Source of the DNA: Actinomycetes bacterium
Lineage (GTDB): Bacteria; Actinomycetota; Acidimicrobiia; Acidimicrobiales; Acidimicrobiaceae
Length of the DNA: 34,215 bases
Assembly: GCA_021810525.1 (NCBI GenBank)
Contig: JAJZIP010000012.1
Span: forward strand, 1 to 34,215
Direction of reading: 5' to 3'
The translations under genes and the position numbers were made by a program. The notes beneath the pieces were generated by a model. The model was not told where the DNA came from and ran no database searches. It was given only the letters and a program-made list of their open reading frames with translations. Each line of letters begins with the position of its first letter. Position 1 is the stretch's first letter. Below are positions 32,576 through 34,215 of this stretch, in pieces.

Positions 32576-34215
32576 ATGGAAGAGGCAGGTAACGAGTCGA
32601 AAAAGGAGCGGAAGCCGCGGGCACGAAAGCGTCCGAAGGACGCTCCCACTCATGTCGTCTCTGTCCCTTTACGACTGACTCCAGCCCAGCGCTCGATGGA
32701 AGAGATCAGGTTCGAGTCCAGTGGTCGGATTTACAACGCCTGCTCGAGAGAAGCCCTGCGTCGTTGCCAAAAGCTCCGGTCGGACCCAGCCGTTGAGATA
32801 GCCAAGGGCTTACCCACTGGGAAGAGGCGGTCCAAGGAGTCCAGTGTTCGAAACAGACATTCCATGAGGTGGAGCACGCCCACAGGTTTACCGAAGATTC
32901 AATGATGACCTTCGCCTCCGGTCTGCGTCAGTCCTGGGTTCGGGCTCAGGTTTACTTCCAGGAGGCCCAGGTCCTCGGTCGTCGGGTATACCGGGCCGTC
33001 AAACGGTGGCATCTGGGCCAGGGCGGGAAACCCCGGTTCAAGACGGCCAACCGCGGGTTGCGCTCCCTCGAGTGCAAGGAGCTGAACGGGGATCCCAAGC
33101 CAGCCATCGAGGACGGCGTCTGTGTCGGGATCAACCAGGGCAAGGCCAACACCCTTTGGTTCGCCCCCATCAAAGCGTCCGCTGGACGCAAGGCCCGCGA
33201 TCTGAAGATCGAACGGGATCGTCTCCTCACACAGGTGGCCAAGGGGAATGTTCTCTCGGTCCGGTTGGTGAAGATGATGGTAAGAGCTAAGAATGCATTT
33301 CGAGCTCAGTTCGTAATGGATGGAAACCCGCCCGAAGGTCACGAGATCGGCACTGGCGCTATTTCAATCGACCTGGGTCCGTCGTTCGTGGCCGTGGCGG
33401 AACGGTCCAGCCTAGGCACAGACCAGCTTTTCCCTGACGCCCCTGTCACCGGAGCTGGAATCCACCAGTTGGCGCAGGGCGTTGGCGACTGTGTTCGAGA
33501 GACTCGCCTCGTCCAGCGCAAACTGGACCGCCAGCACCAGGTTGGATAACCCAACCGTTTCCGCCCGGACGGCACCCACAAGACCAGGTGCGAGCGGCGG
33601 AACCGATCCAAGAACGCACGACAGACCGAGAGCGCCATAGCCGAGATTCATCGGAGATTGGCTGCCTATGGGAAGACCGCTTTTGGGACTGCGGTCACCG
33701 AGTGGCTGTCCGTCGGGATCCATCTTCATACAGAGAAGCTCAACTATGTGGCATGGCAGAAGAACTTCCCTTGCTCAGGGACCATGCTCGGAAAGAGTTG
33801 ATCGAGATTGCCCGTTGCAGGGCTGCAAGTGCTGGCGGCGGACTCTACGAATACTCTCCCTGGACGTCAGCGCTTTAGCAGACCTGCCTGTGCGGACAGA
33901 AGGATAAGAAACCACTGTCACAGAGGAACCACCACTGTCGCGGGTGCGGACTGGTGGTACAGCGAGACCTGCTCTCGGCGTTCTTGGGGATGCTAGCCCG
34001 CCCCGAGTTCGATCCACACACGGACGAAATCGTAGGAGACACACCCGACTTGGACCTTGCCCGCAAGGCACGGTCCATCGGTCCCGAGTTTACTGGCTGG
34101 CGAAGTCGAGTGAAGGCACGACCAGACATCGAGTTCGGAGACACCAGCGCACGTCGCTGCGGTCACTGGAGCGGATCAAGGCTCGTCGCAAGCGACGTTC
34201 CCGGTCCGACAGAGG
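32576..34215 (+). pseudogene. TnpB-family gene of IS605 type, several frameshifts and stops
   Basis: Fragments in three frames form one long TnpB: THVVSVPLRLTPAQRSMEEI near the N-terminus; a shift near 32840-32870 to KQTFHEVEHAHRFTEDSMMT; RuvC-I in GAISIDLGPSFVAVAERS; an in-frame TAA at 33547 inside RKLDRQHQVG; then PNRFRPDGTHK and IHLHTEKLNYVAWQKNFP (RuvC-II Glu); a shift near 33772 to RDHARKELIEIARCRA and GGGLYEYSPWTSAL; a TAG at 33877 where relatives have Ser; and the zinc finger CLCGQKDKKPLSQRNHHCRG with the RuvC-III Asp in VQRDLLSAFL. All three acidic residues survive, but at least two shifts and two stops inactivate it. The gene runs to the window edge. Confidence 0.88.

Larger units (their letters stand above)
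32083..34215. mobile_element. Decayed IS200/IS605 element, right part outside the window
   Basis: A divergent tnpA (minus) and tnpB (plus) pair is flanked on the left by hairpin structures: AATGACCG (32083-32090) with CGGTCATT (32112-32119), and the small stem CCGC-GATA-GCGG (32125-32136). IS605-type elements have such subterminal hairpins, recognised by the TnpA single-strand transposase, instead of terminal inverted repeats. Both genes are broken. The right end lies beyond 34215. The exact left end is not defined. Confidence 0.75.

Overview
The window is a chromosomal segment of moderate GC content from an actinobacterium. The clpC-radA-disA block, a CarD regulator, a GlxR-like CRP, a PAC2 protein, GpgS, a LytR_C membrane protein, HemQ of the coproporphyrin haem route and a CysO-like sulfur carrier all point to Actinomycetota. 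The moderate GC and the mixture of genes would fit the Acidimicrobiia, but that is inference and not proven by the sequence.

Layout. Positions 1-8640 hold housekeeping genes: clpC, radA-disA, a convergent crp/glxR-like gene, then carD-ispD-ispF-rlmB, closed by a tRNA-Thr(UGU) on the minus strand. Positions 8771-10970 are accessory: an arsenite methyltransferase (arsM) preceded by a frameshifted SigZ-like ECF sigma gene whose last segment stays open into arsM. Positions 10900-14280 carry a LytR_C-domain membrane protein, a hotdog thioesterase, a glycerate 2-kinase and a convergent, 3'-overlapping glucosyl-3-phosphoglycerate synthase. Positions 14400-16017 carry the most interesting unit: a SAM-I-class riboswitch abutting the ribosome binding site of a threonine-synthase-like PLP enzyme, which is translationally coupled (ATGA overlap) to a CysO/ThiS-like sulfur carrier ending in GG-Ser-His. 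I propose that this pair makes homocysteine (or a related thiol amino acid) from a phosphorylated substrate and a protein thiocarboxylate, under feedback by SAM.

Next come groEL with a perfect CIRCE operator, hemQ, larE with a small NIL-domain protein, mscL with a C-terminal zinc ribbon, a small Cys-rich protein and a Nudix hydrolase. Positions 21800-25510 look like a decay zone: an IS110 transposase remnant, a large Asp-box lipoprotein, and the tail of a TnpB gene with an IS605-type right end. Positions 25525-28793 are a minus-strand pair of an acyl-CoA synthetase and a CocE/NonD serine hydrolase. PAC2, a GNAT acetyltransferase and citrate synthase with a strong terminator follow. The window ends inside an IS200/IS605 element whose divergent tnpA and tnpB are both broken.
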